From positions 1,612,001-1,676,000 of the forward strand of contig CP099423.1 of the NCBI GenBank assembly GCA_024114885.1: DNA of 64,000 nt, read 5' to 3'. The position numbers and the translations under genes are program-made. The DNA comes from Septoria linicola (Eukaryota > Ascomycota > Dothideomycetes > Mycosphaerellales > Mycosphaerellaceae). The number at the start of each line of letters is the position of its first letter. The stretch's first letter is position 1. Below, one piece after another: positions 1 to 11,313 of the stretch. Below the pieces are notes generated by a model. That model had not been told where the DNA came from. It was given only the letters and a program-made list of their open reading frames with translations, and searched no databases.

Positions 1-523
1 CGCGGCGGCATTTTGGTGAGATGAAATTGTGTTCACAGGATCGATTGATGGTCAATCGCGCGTTGATGAGGTCCAAAGACCCCGGCAGTCGGGAAAGCCA
101 AGACTTTGCGCTCCTGCCTCGCAGACTCGCCGCCCTTTTGCACTCAAACTGCGACAGTCGCGACTTCACATCACATGCTCGAGCACAGTGAGACCGCTCT
201 AGGCTAGTGCGAGCTGTATACGACTTGTTGTGAATGGATGGGACGCATCAGGAGGTGGCGAGAAGTTGCCAAAAAGAATAGGCAGATGGCTCCAATGCTT
301 TCCTACTATGCTCACCTCTCTCGGAACTAATCTATGTCACATGAACAATCCATACACAAGTAGAAGGCTGAGCCATGTCAGCTATTTCCCGTCCTTGGAT
401 ACTGTCGCTCGTCATAATAGCATTGATACTCATTAGCCAACACCCCTTTCATAACGGAACGCTCCCAAATCTTGCCTAATGAAATACACCTAGTGCTGAA
501 TTGACAGCGCTCTACGCCGGAGT
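1..523. other. Intergenic, no gene seen
   Basis: No convincing coding sequence on either strand. The short open frame at 230-436 has no family resemblance. This stretch probably holds the 3' flank of the zinc-finger gene that ends at 524. Confidence 0.5.
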
Positions 524-3205
524 TTATACCGCAGTATCGCTGGCAGTAGCACCCTGACCAGCCGCATTCTGCTCCAAAAGAAGACTGATGTCTCGGGCCA
601 TCTCGGCAGAGTGTCTTGCACTGTTCGAAGCATCGATGACAGCTTCTGCCGCAGTCTTCGTCAGCCTCGCCACGAACTGTATCAGCTCGGGACTTTGGCC
701 TTCCAGGGCACCAGCTTGAAGAGATGTCGCAATGTTGAGCAAGCTCTCGGCCGAAGAGACCATCGCATGCTCGGCATCTCGACGACCGGCAGCACCAGTG
801 CCAGAATTGCCCTCTTTTGTATGCGTGCTCGTTGATCGGTTGTTTAGGAGAGCGTCCATCTTCGCTTCTAGACGGGCCAGGACTGTCTTCGGATCTTGAT
901 TAAGAGCAGCTGCGCCCGACATGCCCTCTCGAACGACCTCGGATGTGTCCTGCTCACGCAGTATAACTTCAGTGGTTTGGACACTTGCATTGCCCAAACC
1001 TCCATTCCCTTCTCCTGCTTCTTGGCCCGCAGGTCTGCGACGATCCTCGTCGGTGGAAGAGAGGTCAGTGAGCGAGGAATTCGTAGACTTGTTCGAAACC
1101 ACGGAGCTTTCCCGAGAAGCCTCGTCGGCGGAATCGTCCCTGGCTGCCGGTCTTGCACTCTTTCGTCGCTTGGCCGCCCGCTCTGCTGCAATGCGGTCAG
1201 CCTCTTCCGCGATAGCGGTAGATGATTGCGTGGATGCGCGCCGCCCGCGCTTGTTGGAGGATACACGGTTTTTGTGAACACCTCTGAAATGTTCCATCAT
1301 GTTGTCTTTGCGCGCAAACGCTTTGTCGCATTCTGGACATGCATAGTCTTTGACTCCAGTGTGGATCTTCCCGTGGCGAACAGCATGACCAGAAGAACTG
1401 AACCATTGATCACAGCCGGACTCCTTTGACATGGGACAGGGCCATTTGTGGCTCCTGCGCCGTTCCGAGTTCATTTGACTGATGTCATCACTTCCTCCGG
1501 TCGACGTGCGTGGACGGAGAGAGCGCGTTGTACTAGGCGTCACGTCCTCATCGTCCTCTTCGGCATATTGATCTATAGATTCTTCCCGGCTACTCTCTGC
1601 AATCTCATCTTCACTATCATCTTCAGCACCAACAGTGGCCTGTTCGCCATCTGCTGCGGCCTCTCGAAGGTCTCTTTCTTGCAGTTTCTGAGAAAAGACT
1701 TTCAGGTCAGTCTTCGCTGCGGGCGTCTCCGTGACAATGGTCTTTATAGCTTCCAGTGCGGATTCGCGCTGTCGCAGATCTCTGATATTCGCATTCGAGG
1801 AAAGCGCTCTGTTATGCTGTAACAGCTTCTCCACCGAAGGCTCGTACTGCAAGTCACCCAGAATTTTGCTGACGAGCGGGTCGTGATGCGGCTGCTTCTC
1901 TGTCGTCTCATAACCGCTGTCGGAGAGAACGCCATTCTCCGCAGAAGCAGGACTACCGTTCGCCTTCCCATGTACAGTTGAGCCCCGTTCAGCGACCGCC
2001 TGCTCGACGTCAAGTTGGGCATCGGGTGTGTCGCCAATAGGCACACCGCCCATTTCATCTTCAATATCGCTTACTGGCCAGTCCGCAGCTCTCTGCTGCT
2101 TTGGAGACTCCTTCTCGACCTTCTGACGCTGTACACCAGGCGGTGGACCTCGAGCCGGCCCATTTGTCATGCCAGCATCCAGGCCATTCTTGCGCATAAA
2201 GTCTTCGTATTTTCTTCGATGCTCAGCATCTGCCACGCCTGTCAAATCTTCGTTGAACTCAGCCTTGTCACGCTTACATTTGGCACACGGGCATCGGCTG
2301 GACCACTGCTTCTCGGTGCAGAGCTTCTCACCTTCTTTCGAGCCCAATGGGGTGGTATTAATGCCGCTGCTGCTCCCTGCCATCTTTGCCACTTCAGCAC
2401 GATGTGCCAATTTCTTGGCTCGCCGACCTCGTTCCTCATCTTGTTGCTTCTGTGCTTTTTGCAGCTTGATCTTGCGCTTCGCAGCTCGTACATAGTCCTG
2501 AAATCGCATGTTCTGCTCCTCGTTTGCAGTCTGCTGCAATATCCGCTCGAGCAGATATCTCAGCTCCACATTCTCCTGGGAATCCATGTAGATCAGTTGC
2601 ACTGCTTCGGCCAGATCCTCCTTGCCCGTCTCCCTGGCTCTTTGCGTCGCAGCATCGACAACTCTCTTCAGCTTCTCGCCCTCGTACTCAAACTCGAGTT
2701 TCTCAGCTTGAGCGACCGCTGTTCTTGTAGTCGTCTCGGGTACTTTGGGAGGCGAGACCTTTGGTTTGGGTTTTGGCGTCACCACTGGTGTGGCAGCAGT
2801 CCTGGGACGTGAGAGCTCCGGGAATACCAACTGCTCACGCAGCGACTCGGGCACCTGATCCCAAGGACGGCCGGTGTCCACCTCGTTCTGCCAGTCTTTG
2901 ATCAGAAGCTCGCTCCAGATCTTCTTCCACCGCGCCATGGCAGTGTCGTAGTAGGAGTTCTTCTCATGCCCACGTCTGCGACTCCGACTGCCGTCGCACT
3001 CAGCCAGCCACAGTCGCTCCTCCTTCCGCAGCTTCGTCTCCAAGTCTTGACCTTCCCATGTGGTGCCCTTGAACCCCTCAAATGTGGACTGTGCGTGTTC
3101 GAAGAAAGACGCGAGATCCGGATCTTCCCATGTTTGCGACGTCTCGATCAAGTGCTCCAGGAGCTCGACCTTGGAGTCGATGGTGAAGTTGTTCTTCATG
3201 CCCAT
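524..3205 (-). CDS. C2H2 zinc-finger protein, 893 aa, single exon
   Basis: An uninterrupted 893-codon frame from the ATG at 3205 to a TAA at 524. Two zinc fingers lie near residues 590-650. The second is a canonical C-x2-C-x12-H-x4-H finger (starting YACPECDKAF). The first is an atypical form with seven residues between its cysteines. The N-terminal 130 residues are tryptophan-rich and look folded (DTAMARWKKIWSELL). Around them are long charged, low-complexity stretches and basic patches such as AAKRRKSARP that could be nuclear localisation signals. I infer a nuclear DNA- or RNA-binding regulator. I do not recognise the full-length family, and no target is suggested by the neighbours. The gene diverges from the SDR gene to its right. 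Confidence 0.85.
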   Translation of the reverse strand: MGMKNNFTIDSKVELLEHLIETSQTWEDPDLASFFEHAQSTFEGFKGTTWEGQDLETKLRKEERLWLAECDGSRSRRRGHEKNSYYDTAMARWKKIWSELLIKDWQNEVDTGRPWDQVPESLREQLVFPELSRPRTAATPVVTPKPKPKVSPPKVPETTTRTAVAQAEKLEFEYEGEKLKRVVDAATQRARETGKEDLAEAVQLIYMDSQENVELRYLLERILQQTANEEQNMRFQDYVRAAKRKIKLQKAQKQQDEERGRRAKKLAHRAEVAKMAGSSSGINTTPLGSKEGEKLCTEKQWSSRCPCAKCKRDKAEFNEDLTGVADAEHRRKYEDFMRKNGLDAGMTNGPARGPPPGVQRQKVEKESPKQQRAADWPVSDIEDEMGGVPIGDTPDAQLDVEQAVAERGSTVHGKANGSPASAENGVLSDSGYETTEKQPHHDPLVSKILGDLQYEPSVEKLLQHNRALSSNANIRDLRQRESALEAIKTIVTETPAAKTDLKVFSQKLQERDLREAAADGEQATVGAEDDSEDEIAESSREESIDQYAEEDDEDVTPSTTRSLRPRTSTGGSDDISQMNSERRRSHKWPCPMSKESGCDQWFSSSGHAVRHGKIHTGVKDYACPECDKAFARKDNMMEHFRGVHKNRVSSNKRGRRASTQSSTAIAEEADRIAAERAAKRRKSARPAARDDSADEASRESSVVSNKSTNSSLTDLSSTDEDRRRPAGQEAGEGNGGLGNASVQTTEVILREQDTSEVVREGMSGAAALNQDPKTVLARLEAKMDALLNNRSTSTHTKEGNSGTGAAGRRDAEHAMVSSAESLLNIATSLQAGALEGQSPELIQFVARLTKTAAEAVIDASNSARHSAEMARDISLLLEQNAAGQGATASDTAV

Positions 3206-3537
3206 ATTAGTTCTTGGTCACCCGATCGCCCTATCTTATTCGGATCATCGTGGCCAGAAGACTGATCGAGGTGTGCAGAATCGTGGTCTGGAACATCTCA
3301 TAGCTTCGGGTGCAGCTTGCCTTGTGCTTGGACCATGATGCGTGAGGCAGGAGCTTTTGCGGACTGGGCTCCGCTTCCCACGCGTCTTAGTTAGTCGCGA
3401 CACTTCTCCGTCCATTTCTGCAGGGTCATCACTCTGCACCTCTTCCTGATGATATGACGCTCTCATTACGGTATTTTGCCAGTGCTCTCAACATGTAGGT
3501 CAAAACGCCAATGATGTGCCTCTTGCACTTTCGTAGT

Positions 3538-4731
3538 ATGTCTTCTCTTCGACTCTACACCTCTTTCCCACGCAGCACACAAATCGTAACATCAGTGAGA
3601 GCGCGTAGCATAATCACTGCATCTCGTGCTCAACTACAAACCTCACGGAACACCACCGCCACAACGTCTTCCAACAGAAGACTGCAGAACCTCAAACAAC
3701 ACTTCACTTCGTCAGCCACGGCAGCATATAACATGGCTTCCGACAATGCTAGACGGCACAACAACGAGGAGTTCAAGCTTGCCAACGTCTTTGATGTGAA
3801 GGGCAAGGTGGCCCTCATTACTGGTAGGTCAAGCTTTGCTGTCAGTACGGTCCTAAAACTTACTATTCTCAGGCGGAGGTTCCGGTATCGGTCTGATGGC
3901 CACTCAAGCTCTCGCAATCAACGGAGCCAAGGTGTACATTGTCGGTCGAACAGAAGAGAAGCTAGAGACCGTGGCAAAGACTTACTCAGAGGGCATCGAA
4001 GGTCAAATCATTCCCTTAACAGCAGACATCAGCAGCAAAGACTCTATCAAGAAGCTGTACGAAGAATTCTCACAGAAGGAGTCCCACCTTGACATCCTCT
4101 TCAACAACGCAGGAATTTCCACTGCGACTTTCAAGACAGAGGCCAAGAGTGCCGAAGAGATGAAGCAGAATCTCTTCGATAACGAGGATGCCACGTTTGA
4201 GGACTGGGAGAAAGTCTACCGCACCAATGTTGGCCAGCTGTACTTCATGTCTGTGGCATTCTGCCCTCTGCTGCAAAAGGCTACAGAGAAGACATACGGA
4301 TGGTCGAGCACGATCATCAACACTTCGTCCATGTCAGGCGAGGTCAAGACGACGCAGCACCACCCGCAGTACAATGCCAGCAAGGCCGCTGCAACGCACC
4401 TCACCCGCATGCTGGCCAACGAATTCCAGGAGAATGGCCTCAAAGTTCGCGTGAACAGCATCAGCCCAGGTAGGTGGTTGAAGCACATGCTTGACAATCT
4501 GGCAGCTAACCATGTACAGGTGTCTTTCCGTCAGAAATGACAGCAGGCGAATCTGCTTCTAACCAGAAGAGTCACGTGCCAAAGGAGAAGTACGAGAGCA
4601 AAGCTGCGGCACAGAGACCTGGCAAGGACAGGGACATGGCAGGAGCTGTGCTCTTTGCTGCTACGAACCAGTATTGGAACGGTCAGAACGTCACTGTCGA
4701 TGGTGGCTATGAACTGGTCGCTGGCTTGTAG
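3538..4731 (+). CDS. Short-chain dehydrogenase/reductase, probably mitochondrial
   Basis: Three exons, 3538-3823, 3873-4469 and 4520-4731, with GT-AG introns of 49 and 50 nt that restore frame exactly. The classical SDR marks are present: the nucleotide-binding glycine motif TGGGSGIG (split by intron 1), NNAG, a serine region (NTSSMSGE), the catalytic Y-x3-K (YNASKAA) and SPGVFPSEM after intron 2. The ATG at 3538 gives about 364 aa. Its first 65 residues are rich in Arg, Ser and Thr with no acidic residues (MSSLRLYTSFPRS), like a mitochondrial presequence. A second in-frame ATG at 3733 would give the bare 299-aa enzyme. An upstream ATG at 3511 is also in frame. The substrate cannot be assigned; many fungal proteins of this form are annotated as ribitol- or sorbose-type reductases. 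Confidence 0.88.
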
Positions 4732-5715
4732 AAGAGTCGAAGGTTACATTGGTGCTACCAACAATGACTCGCGAGGATTCGTACAAATGGGCTGGATTGT
4801 TGCAAAAGACATCAAGGTAAAGCTTTGAACCTGATTCAGTATATTGTGGTACTAGTTGCAAGCAGTCAAGCACTGACTCGCTCCTGGGCTTAGCTGGAGC
4901 GCCGGTTACAGATTTGCAGCTCGTAGGCCAACTTCCCAGCGAAGCAAGTTGATGCTGCATCGAAATATCGTAAGCTGAACTACAGTGCATTAGCGTCAAC
5001 GCTAGCGCAACAATGCTCACTCGAGTTTGATAAGTTTCATTGATGGACATTCCTCTCCACAACAACTTCGAGCATCGCATTAAGTGCCACGAGCTCCTCT
5101 TCCGCCCCACAGAGCAGTGCATTTCGCCACCACAGCTATGCGGTTTTACGAGCCAGAAGGCATCACCTCTTGTTGAGCACAGCTGCACGAGGGCAATCAA
5201 GCCGGAGCTGTGAGAAGAGCTGTTGCTATCTCATGCAGATCGAGCAACCCTGAAAGTGCTCACTCGGCATCAGTGGGCCTTGTGGATGGCGTAAAATGCA
5301 GAGATTCGGAGTAGTACCTGAGACAGACGAAACGAGCCTGAGGAGAAGAGTGTGGTTGGTACCTCTCGATGGACTAACACGGGATTCTCGAATGTGGCTG
5401 CAGCTCAGAGCACGAGGATGGAAGCTGGTGCCTTGAAGGTGGTGGAGCCACAGTGAACATGCACAAAGCTTAAGATGAATAGAGCTGATTGACGTGACAC
5501 ATCAATGCAGGACCTGATCTCATCTTATTGAGCTTGGTATTGTCGCACGTAATGCTATTGTGGAACAATCACTTCTCCACCTGGCAACTGTTCTCAAAGA
5601 CTCCAGCTTCCGCCAGCTTCATTACCTATCTAACAAGGTCATCATCTCCTGCTGGAAAACAGAACCATCAACAAGTCAGAAACAATCTCGTACATCGACT
5701 GAAAGACATCTCGAC
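4732..5715. other. Intergenic, nothing recognised
   Basis: About 980 nt between the SDR stop and the next gene start. The minus-strand open frame 4691-5200 overlaps the SDR 3' end, has an unusual composition and resembles no family. No RNA gene or repeat was recognised. Confidence 0.4.
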
Positions 5716-6408
5716 ATGGCTCCAATGGACGACCTCACCATTGCAGGACTACTCTACGAAGGCGACCATGCTCGTTGGCTTCCGCGTATGAACGCTCTGC
5801 TCAGAGCCAACGACCTGGGCAACCATACAGCAGAGGAAGCAGACGACTATTGCCGCACGTATCGAGGCCAAGCATTCGAAGGGGAAAGACAGTCTGCCTC
5901 AGCTCTCATTCGCAGCACGCTCGGTCCGCAGCTACGGCATCGCCTCGGTAGCTTCTACCTCGAGCCCAGTCGATTATACCCGCTTCTAGAGGCATTGACG
6001 CAGCCGTTCAGGCTTCTCGACCTTCCAGCTGAAATGCGCGTCTTGATCTACGAAAGCATTATTGAAGAAGGGGGAGTGCAGTCGCATCCGATTCCGAACA
6101 TTTCTCCAGTTCCAGCCCTGCTTCACGTTTCTCGCCAGATACGATCTGAGCGGCTTCGATTTACGAGTAGCCAAAAAGACTCTGCCATTTCTCGATTGCT
6201 GCAGATGTGTCTTGCTCGTCGATGCTTGAGAGATGCATCGCAGTGGAGGCCATTTCCTCGAGCTCGGCGAAGATGTCCATACTGGCATGTACGTTGTTGC
6301 GGGAGCAGTGTCTGTCACCTTGGATGTGAGCTTTGTAGTTGCCAGGGCTTAAGAGATTTGAAGTGGTTAGTCATGACCGCGCGCCGAGAAAGCCATGGTA
6401 GAGTGTAA
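5716..6408 (+). CDS. gag-like / LPAE-motif (F-box/2EXR-like) protein, C-terminus doubtful
   Basis: The ATG at 5716 opens MAPMDDLTIAGLLYEGDHAR. The first ~90 residues have the W-x2-RM-x3-L-x-A-x2-L pattern (WLPRMNALLRANDL) and the segment LIRSTLGPQLRHRL, which resemble the N-terminal gag-like domain of Copia-type retroelements. Next comes PFRLLDLPAEMRVLIYE, the leucine/proline motif that opens F-box-like 2EXR domains in fungi, and then ALLHVSRQIRSE, also typical. After about 6150 the frame becomes rich in Arg and Cys and stops looking like a protein. The +1 frame reads more naturally (GGHFLELGEDVHTGMYVVAG near 6250-6310) but has its own stop. I infer either a frameshift near 6150 or an unresolved intron, so the C-terminal third of this model should not be trusted. 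Confidence 0.5.
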   Translation: MAPMDDLTIAGLLYEGDHARWLPRMNALLRANDLGNHTAEEADDYCRTYRGQAFEGERQSASALIRSTLGPQLRHRLGSFYLEPSRLYPLLEALTQPFRLLDLPAEMRVLIYESIIEEGGVQSHPIPNISPVPALLHVSRQIRSERLRFTSSQKDSAISRLLQMCLARRCLRDASQWRPFPRARRRCPYWHVRCCGSSVCHLGCELCSCQGLRDLKWLVMTARRESHGRV

Positions 6409-6822
6409 CTCAATCTTGAAACCTCAATTTCAGGTGCTTCCACGTCCGGTACGTAGTTCTGACCTGCTTCGAACGGTGCAGTAGAGCGATTTCATCGCTA
6501 AGATTCGCAGCACCGATGTGCCAGGCAGGGCATCCAAGTGCGATTTGTAGTACACTTGACGCGATCACAAGCGTCGCCTCGCCAGTCGCTTTTGATGGCA
6601 AACCTGATAGAACTGTGAGCAGAATGATGCTTCCGATTACATTCGAGAAAGATTATGGAGTCTGCAATGTTGCACCGACTGGCTTTGCATTTCATCTATA
6701 GCTTTTGTCTGCATAGCATTTCCTCTCTCGTGTCTTCCACATACCTTCGCTAAGCCCAGCTCAGCCGCCACAACGCGGAGAAGAAATCACAATTTTGGCT
6801 TTTCTGCCGTATGATCTGAGAT
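6409..6822. other. Intergenic, nothing recognised
   Basis: About 410 nt between convergent genes. The small open frames here have no resemblance to known families. It likely contains the PGI 3' UTR. Confidence 0.4.
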
Positions 6823-8533
6823 TCATGGGATACCAGCCTTCTTCTTGAAAGCGTTGATCAGCCCGCTAGTGGAGCTATCGTGCTGGCTGCTTTCGCCAGC
6901 ATTGTCGAGCTCGCCTTGGATGCTCTTGGCGAGAGCCTTGCCGAGCTCAACTCCCCACTGATCGAACGAGTTGATGTTCCAGATGGCGCCTTCCGTGAAG
7001 GTGACGTGCTCGTAGTATGCGATTAGGGCACCGAGAGTACCGGGTGTGATCTTATCGGCAAGGATGCTAGTGGTGGGGCGGTTGCCCAAGAAGACCTTGT
7101 GAGGTACAAGCTCGGCGGCGGCACCCTCGTTCTTAACGGTGTCTGGTGTCTTGCCGATCATGAGAGCCTCAGCCTGTGCGAAGTAGTTGGAAGCAAGCAT
7201 GTGCTGATGCTTGTTGTTCTCAACAGGGTTGTGCGACTTGGCAGCAATGATGAAATCAGCTGGAATCAGCTTGGTACCCTGGTGCAGAAGCTGGAAGAAA
7301 GAGTGCTGGGCGTTCGTGCATGGCTCGCCGAAGAGGATAGCTCCGGTCGTGTACTTCACATAGTCGCCGCTGCGTGTGATGGCCTTGCCGTTCGACTCCA
7401 TGGAAAGCTGTTGTAGGTAGGCAGGGAATCGGTGCATGTACTGGTCGAAGCTGAGGAGAGTTAGCTGAGGTTCTACTCACGTGAAGGGAAGCAAACACTT
7501 ACGGCGAGACAAGATGCGTCTGGGCGCCGAAAAAGTCGGAATACCACACGCTGAGAAGACCGCCAATGACTGGGATATTCTCCTCGAGTGGGGCGGTTCT
7601 GAAGTGGTGGTCCATTGCTTGGGCGCCAGCCAGGAACTCCTTGAAGTTGTCGAAACCAATGTAGAGAGCGACCGACAGACCAATGGCAGACCAGACGGAG
7701 TATCGGCCACCGACCCAGTCGCTGAAGCCAAACATGTTCTTCGTGTCGATGCCGAACTTGGAAACCTCCTTGTCATTTGTGGAAAGTGCGACGAAGTGCT
7801 TCGCAACATCCTCCTCCTTTGCTTTTTCCAAAAACCACTTCTTCGCAGTCGTGGCATTTGTGACGGTCTCTGCAGTGGTGAAGGTCTTCGATGCGATAAG
7901 GAAGAGCGTGGTCTCGCGGTCGCTGTCTGCGAGAGCCTCTGCGATGTGTGTGCCGTCGATGTTGCTGACGAAGTGGAGCTTCATGCCCTTCTTTCCGTAT
8001 GGCTTGAGAGCCTCAGTGACCATGACGGGTCCGAGATCTGAGCCACCAATGCCAATGTTGATGATGGTGTCAATTGGCTTGCCGGTGTGACCCTTCCAGT
8101 CACCGCTGCGAACCTGCTCTGAGAACTCCTTCATGTGATCCAGCACACTGTTGACCTCCTCAACCACGCTCTTGCCATCGACTTGCATTGGCTCGTTCTT
8201 GACATTTCGCAGGGCGACGTGGTACACGGCACGCTGTTCGGTGAAGTTGATCTTCTCGCCCTTAAACATGTCATCGCGGAGCTCCTCGAGTTTCGCCTCC
8301 TGGGCGAGCTTAACAAGAAGTGGCAGCGTGTCGTCAACGAGGAAGTTCTTGCTGAAGTCGAAAAGAATCTCGCTGCCATCTGCCTCGTTGGCGAATGTGC
8401 GGCTGTACTTCTCGAATCGCTGTGGGTCTTTCTCGAATTCGCTCTTGAGGACCATGCCGCGACCGAGCTTGTCGTGGTGCTCCATCAGAGCCTTCCATGC
8501 CGGAAGCTCATTTGCCTGTGCGAAGCCTGGCAT
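6823..8533 (-). CDS. PGI1: Glucose-6-phosphate isomerase
   Basis: Two exons, 7503-8533 and 6823-7450, joined across a 52-nt GT-AG intron, giving 552 aa, the normal length for this enzyme. It interconverts glucose 6-phosphate and fructose 6-phosphate in the cytosol, for glycolysis, gluconeogenesis and wall-precursor supply. Both family signatures are present: DWVGGRYSVWSAIG in exon 1 and NINSFDQWGVELGK in exon 2. The sugar-phosphate loop segments IGIGGSDLG and SKTFTTAET are also visible. The start MPGFAQANELPAWKAL aligns with the usual N-terminus and no upstream in-frame ATG is needed. Nothing suggests damage. The intron lies between HLVSP and FDQYMHRFPAYLQQ. Confidence 0.97.
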
Positions 8534-9241
8534 TTTGGCCGTGTTGTGATTCTGGACGTCAATGTGTGGTGTTTCTGTGGCCGCTCAATCATCAGTCTGT
8601 TCTTTCGCGTTTGACGGGAGTGGAACTGGGCGGAACAATTTCTTACATGACTATACGTTTTGATCGTAGTTGTTGCAGAACCAGCAAACTTGAAAGATTG
8701 GGGGTCAAGTGGTTGTTGTTGAGTCTGTCAAAAGGCGAAGCTCATCACTTCAGGGCCCCACTTTCATGGCTTCGAGGGGCAGGCGCGGCTGATGACTTCA
8801 CCGCTGGCTTCACTTCTGAAACGACACGCTGACACGGTCATCAGTATCCGCTCACTTCCGCGTGCCAGGAAACTTAATTTTGGTGGGACAGGACATATAT
8901 GTGTTGAGAAGAGCTCCATCGTATAAGTCACCTTTTGGAGCATTGCAGCACAGAGTGGTCAAAAACATCCGCTCTTATGGTCACCACGTGATTGCTCGGT
9001 CGGCCTTTGAATGCTTCCGAACAAGAATCGTTTCATTCCCGACGACGATATCGCTCGTTCTCTTTCTAGGCCCAGCCTAAAGACCGCCGACGCGGCCGAT
9101 TTCTAGAAAAGTAGCTATGGACGGTGACTCTGCGGTCGACAGAATCTTCTTTCTCTTCTTCAATTGACCTCTGCAGCGTCATCTCTGTTACTTGCTGACC
9201 AATGCCGCCATCTCGCACTCTTTCCTGGTCTGTTCAGTGCT
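8534..9241. promoter_or_regulatory. PGI1 upstream region and SCH9 3' flank
   Basis: About 700 nt without a supported gene. It must contain the PGI1 promoter, since PGI1 reads leftwards from 8533, and the SCH9 3' UTR. I could not assign particular elements. Confidence 0.4.
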
Positions 9242-11313
9242 TTACCTCTGATCGAATCCGCTGCCGCGAGCGATGCTGCCCCCTGCATCGCCCAGACCTT
9301 CCACTGGACGATTGTATGACCAGCCTGCGAATTGCTGTTGCATCGTTTGTGATAACATTGGTCCTTCAACGTACGAATCCGTCGGCGCCTCCGATGTGAA
9401 TTCCTTGTCAAAGTTGGCGGTATCCAGCTCGTCGACAACATTCGGCTTGAAGCTTGGTTCATACTTGCGATCAAGCAATTTCCTCCAATCGATGCTGTGG
9501 AAGAAAGGATGTGCCTAAAAGATGTTAGTGTTGAGGAGGCTGATAGTAGTCCTATACTGCTCACCTTGATCTCTGCTGCGCCATTGGTACCAAGTCTTCT
9601 TGTGGCGTCTCTGTCCAGCAGCTTACTGAGCAGATCTCGAGCAGCTGGCGGCACAATCTCAGGTCCGGGGAAATGTAGTGGTTCCGAGAGGATCTTGCGG
9701 TACATCTCGTTTGTGTTCTCGTCGTAAAATGGTGGCAGACCTGTCAACATCTCGTAGAGAAGCACGCCTAGAGTCCACCAGTCGACAGCCTTTGTGTAGC
9801 CCTGTCCGTGCAAGAGCTCGGGAGCTAAATATTCTGGCGTTCCACAGAAAGTATTCGTCTTGTCTTCATCCTTCATGTCCAATTTGCAAAGACCGAAGTC
9901 ACATAGCGCGATATGACCAACATAGTCTACAAGAATGTTCTCGGGCTTCAAATCACGGTAGATGACTCCGAACCCGTGTAAGCATTCCAGTGCGCATAGA
10001 AGCTCGGCAGCATAGAATCTGGAGCGGTTGATATCAAATCGTTGCTCTTTTTGTAAGTGGTGGAACAGTTCGCCACCGTTCACGAATGCCAGCACCAGAT
10101 AGAGCTTATCCGGCGACTGGAAGGAGAACTTCAATGGCACAATGAAGGGGTTGTTGATCTGCGCCAGGACGGATCGTTCTGCCAGAGTGTGAGCCACCTC
10201 GGACCTTGAGATGATGTGCTGTTTCCGCAAAGTCTTGAGCGCGTAAATTCGGTTCGTGTCCTTCTTCATGACCTGCATGACTTTCCCGAAGCTACCCTTG
10301 CCGACCACTTTCAGCAGTTCGAAATCTTCGACTTTGAGTGATCGTTGCCGGTTCTCGACAAACTTCACGCCCAGTTTGATGGACCCAGATCCGAATTGCA
10401 CTTCGTGCCACGAGACGCTTGAACTCTGACTAGTTCCTGCTTGAGGTGGGGGCGGCATGGTCTTGTCTTTCTTGCTCTTGCTATCCACGCTCTGCTGTGT
10501 TGGCTGAGCCGCACCAGACTGCACATCTTCGCTGAAGGTAGGCGTGACACGGCATGTGCCAATGAAGATGTCTTGTTGCCTGTTGTTGCTCTGGGAGTTC
10601 GGGTTGCGAATGTACAACGACAAGTTGATCTCGGTGGACCTGCTTACATCGAACTTGTACTGAGTGTTCTCCCCAGCCCACACTGGATTCTCTGGTGTGC
10701 CGGAAACAGCGTTGACAAATACTTGCTGCTTGTCGAAATCGACCAGTGCGTATGGCAGATACTTGCTGCTGTAGCGGCCATGTGTCGAGGGCATGTTGTT
10801 GATGCCGCCTCCACTGGCTGACACTGGGCGGAAGCCGCCTTGATTCTGTGCGCTCGAACCCGGTCTCGCACTGTTGCCACCCATATAACTGCTTGCAAAC
10901 GAGCCTGTGCTCATGCTCCCTCCATGTCCGGGTCGTTGGAACAGCTGCTCTTGCCCAGGAGGTAGGCTGAACCCTCTGCCCTCGTGGAGTGTGAGGATCA
11001 GAATGCCGGGCTTTGCTGGAGCGGCTGGAGCAGTAGCCATTTGCTCAGAGGCGACGATGCCTTGAGGATCGGCGGCGCCATTGGATGGTGTCGCTGTTGC
11101 AGAAGGAGCCGCGGGGGTTTGTATCCCAGGTGTGCTGGCGGATGCAGGTGATTTCTGTGCTGGATCGACAATGGTCGATTGCGAGGAAGAGCGCGAAAAG
11201 GTGTTAGAGAATGGCGCCCCAAGATGGGTCTCCTTGAGTTCTGTCCGGTGTTAGCTGCCTTTGTCATGCCATGGCTGACCGCCGCACCCACTCTTGGTAA
11301 GTTTCCAGCTCAT
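9242..11313 (-). CDS. SCH9: AGC-family protein kinase Sch9 (C2 domain plus kinase), 656 aa
   Basis: Three exons. A 22-nt first exon (11292-11313) encodes MSWKLTK plus one base. After a 51-nt intron comes exon 2 (9565-11240), and after a 50-nt intron exon 3 (9242-9514). The longest single-exon frame begins only at 11040, but the frame is open upstream to a clean acceptor (ctaacaccggacag), and the joined N-terminus MSWKLTKKLKETHLGAPF fits fungal Sch9. Residues ~85-260 form the C2-like region (SKYLPYALVDFDKQQVFV). Residues ~312-572 are the kinase: GKGSFGKV loop, ALK lysine, YRDLKPEN loop, DFG, and the activation-loop TFCGTPEYLAPE. Exon 3 carries the C-terminal hydrophobic motif FAGWSY, which is a TORC1-dependent phosphosite region in yeast Sch9. 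In yeast the kinase links nutrient state to growth and stress responses. Confidence 0.95.

Noticed and set aside
2015..2812. 265-codon plus-strand open frame
   Set aside because: Lies wholly inside the zinc-finger gene on the other strand; composition is hydrophobic shadow sequence.
4691..5200. 169-codon minus-strand open frame
   Set aside because: Overlaps the SDR 3' end and has no domain or homology signs.
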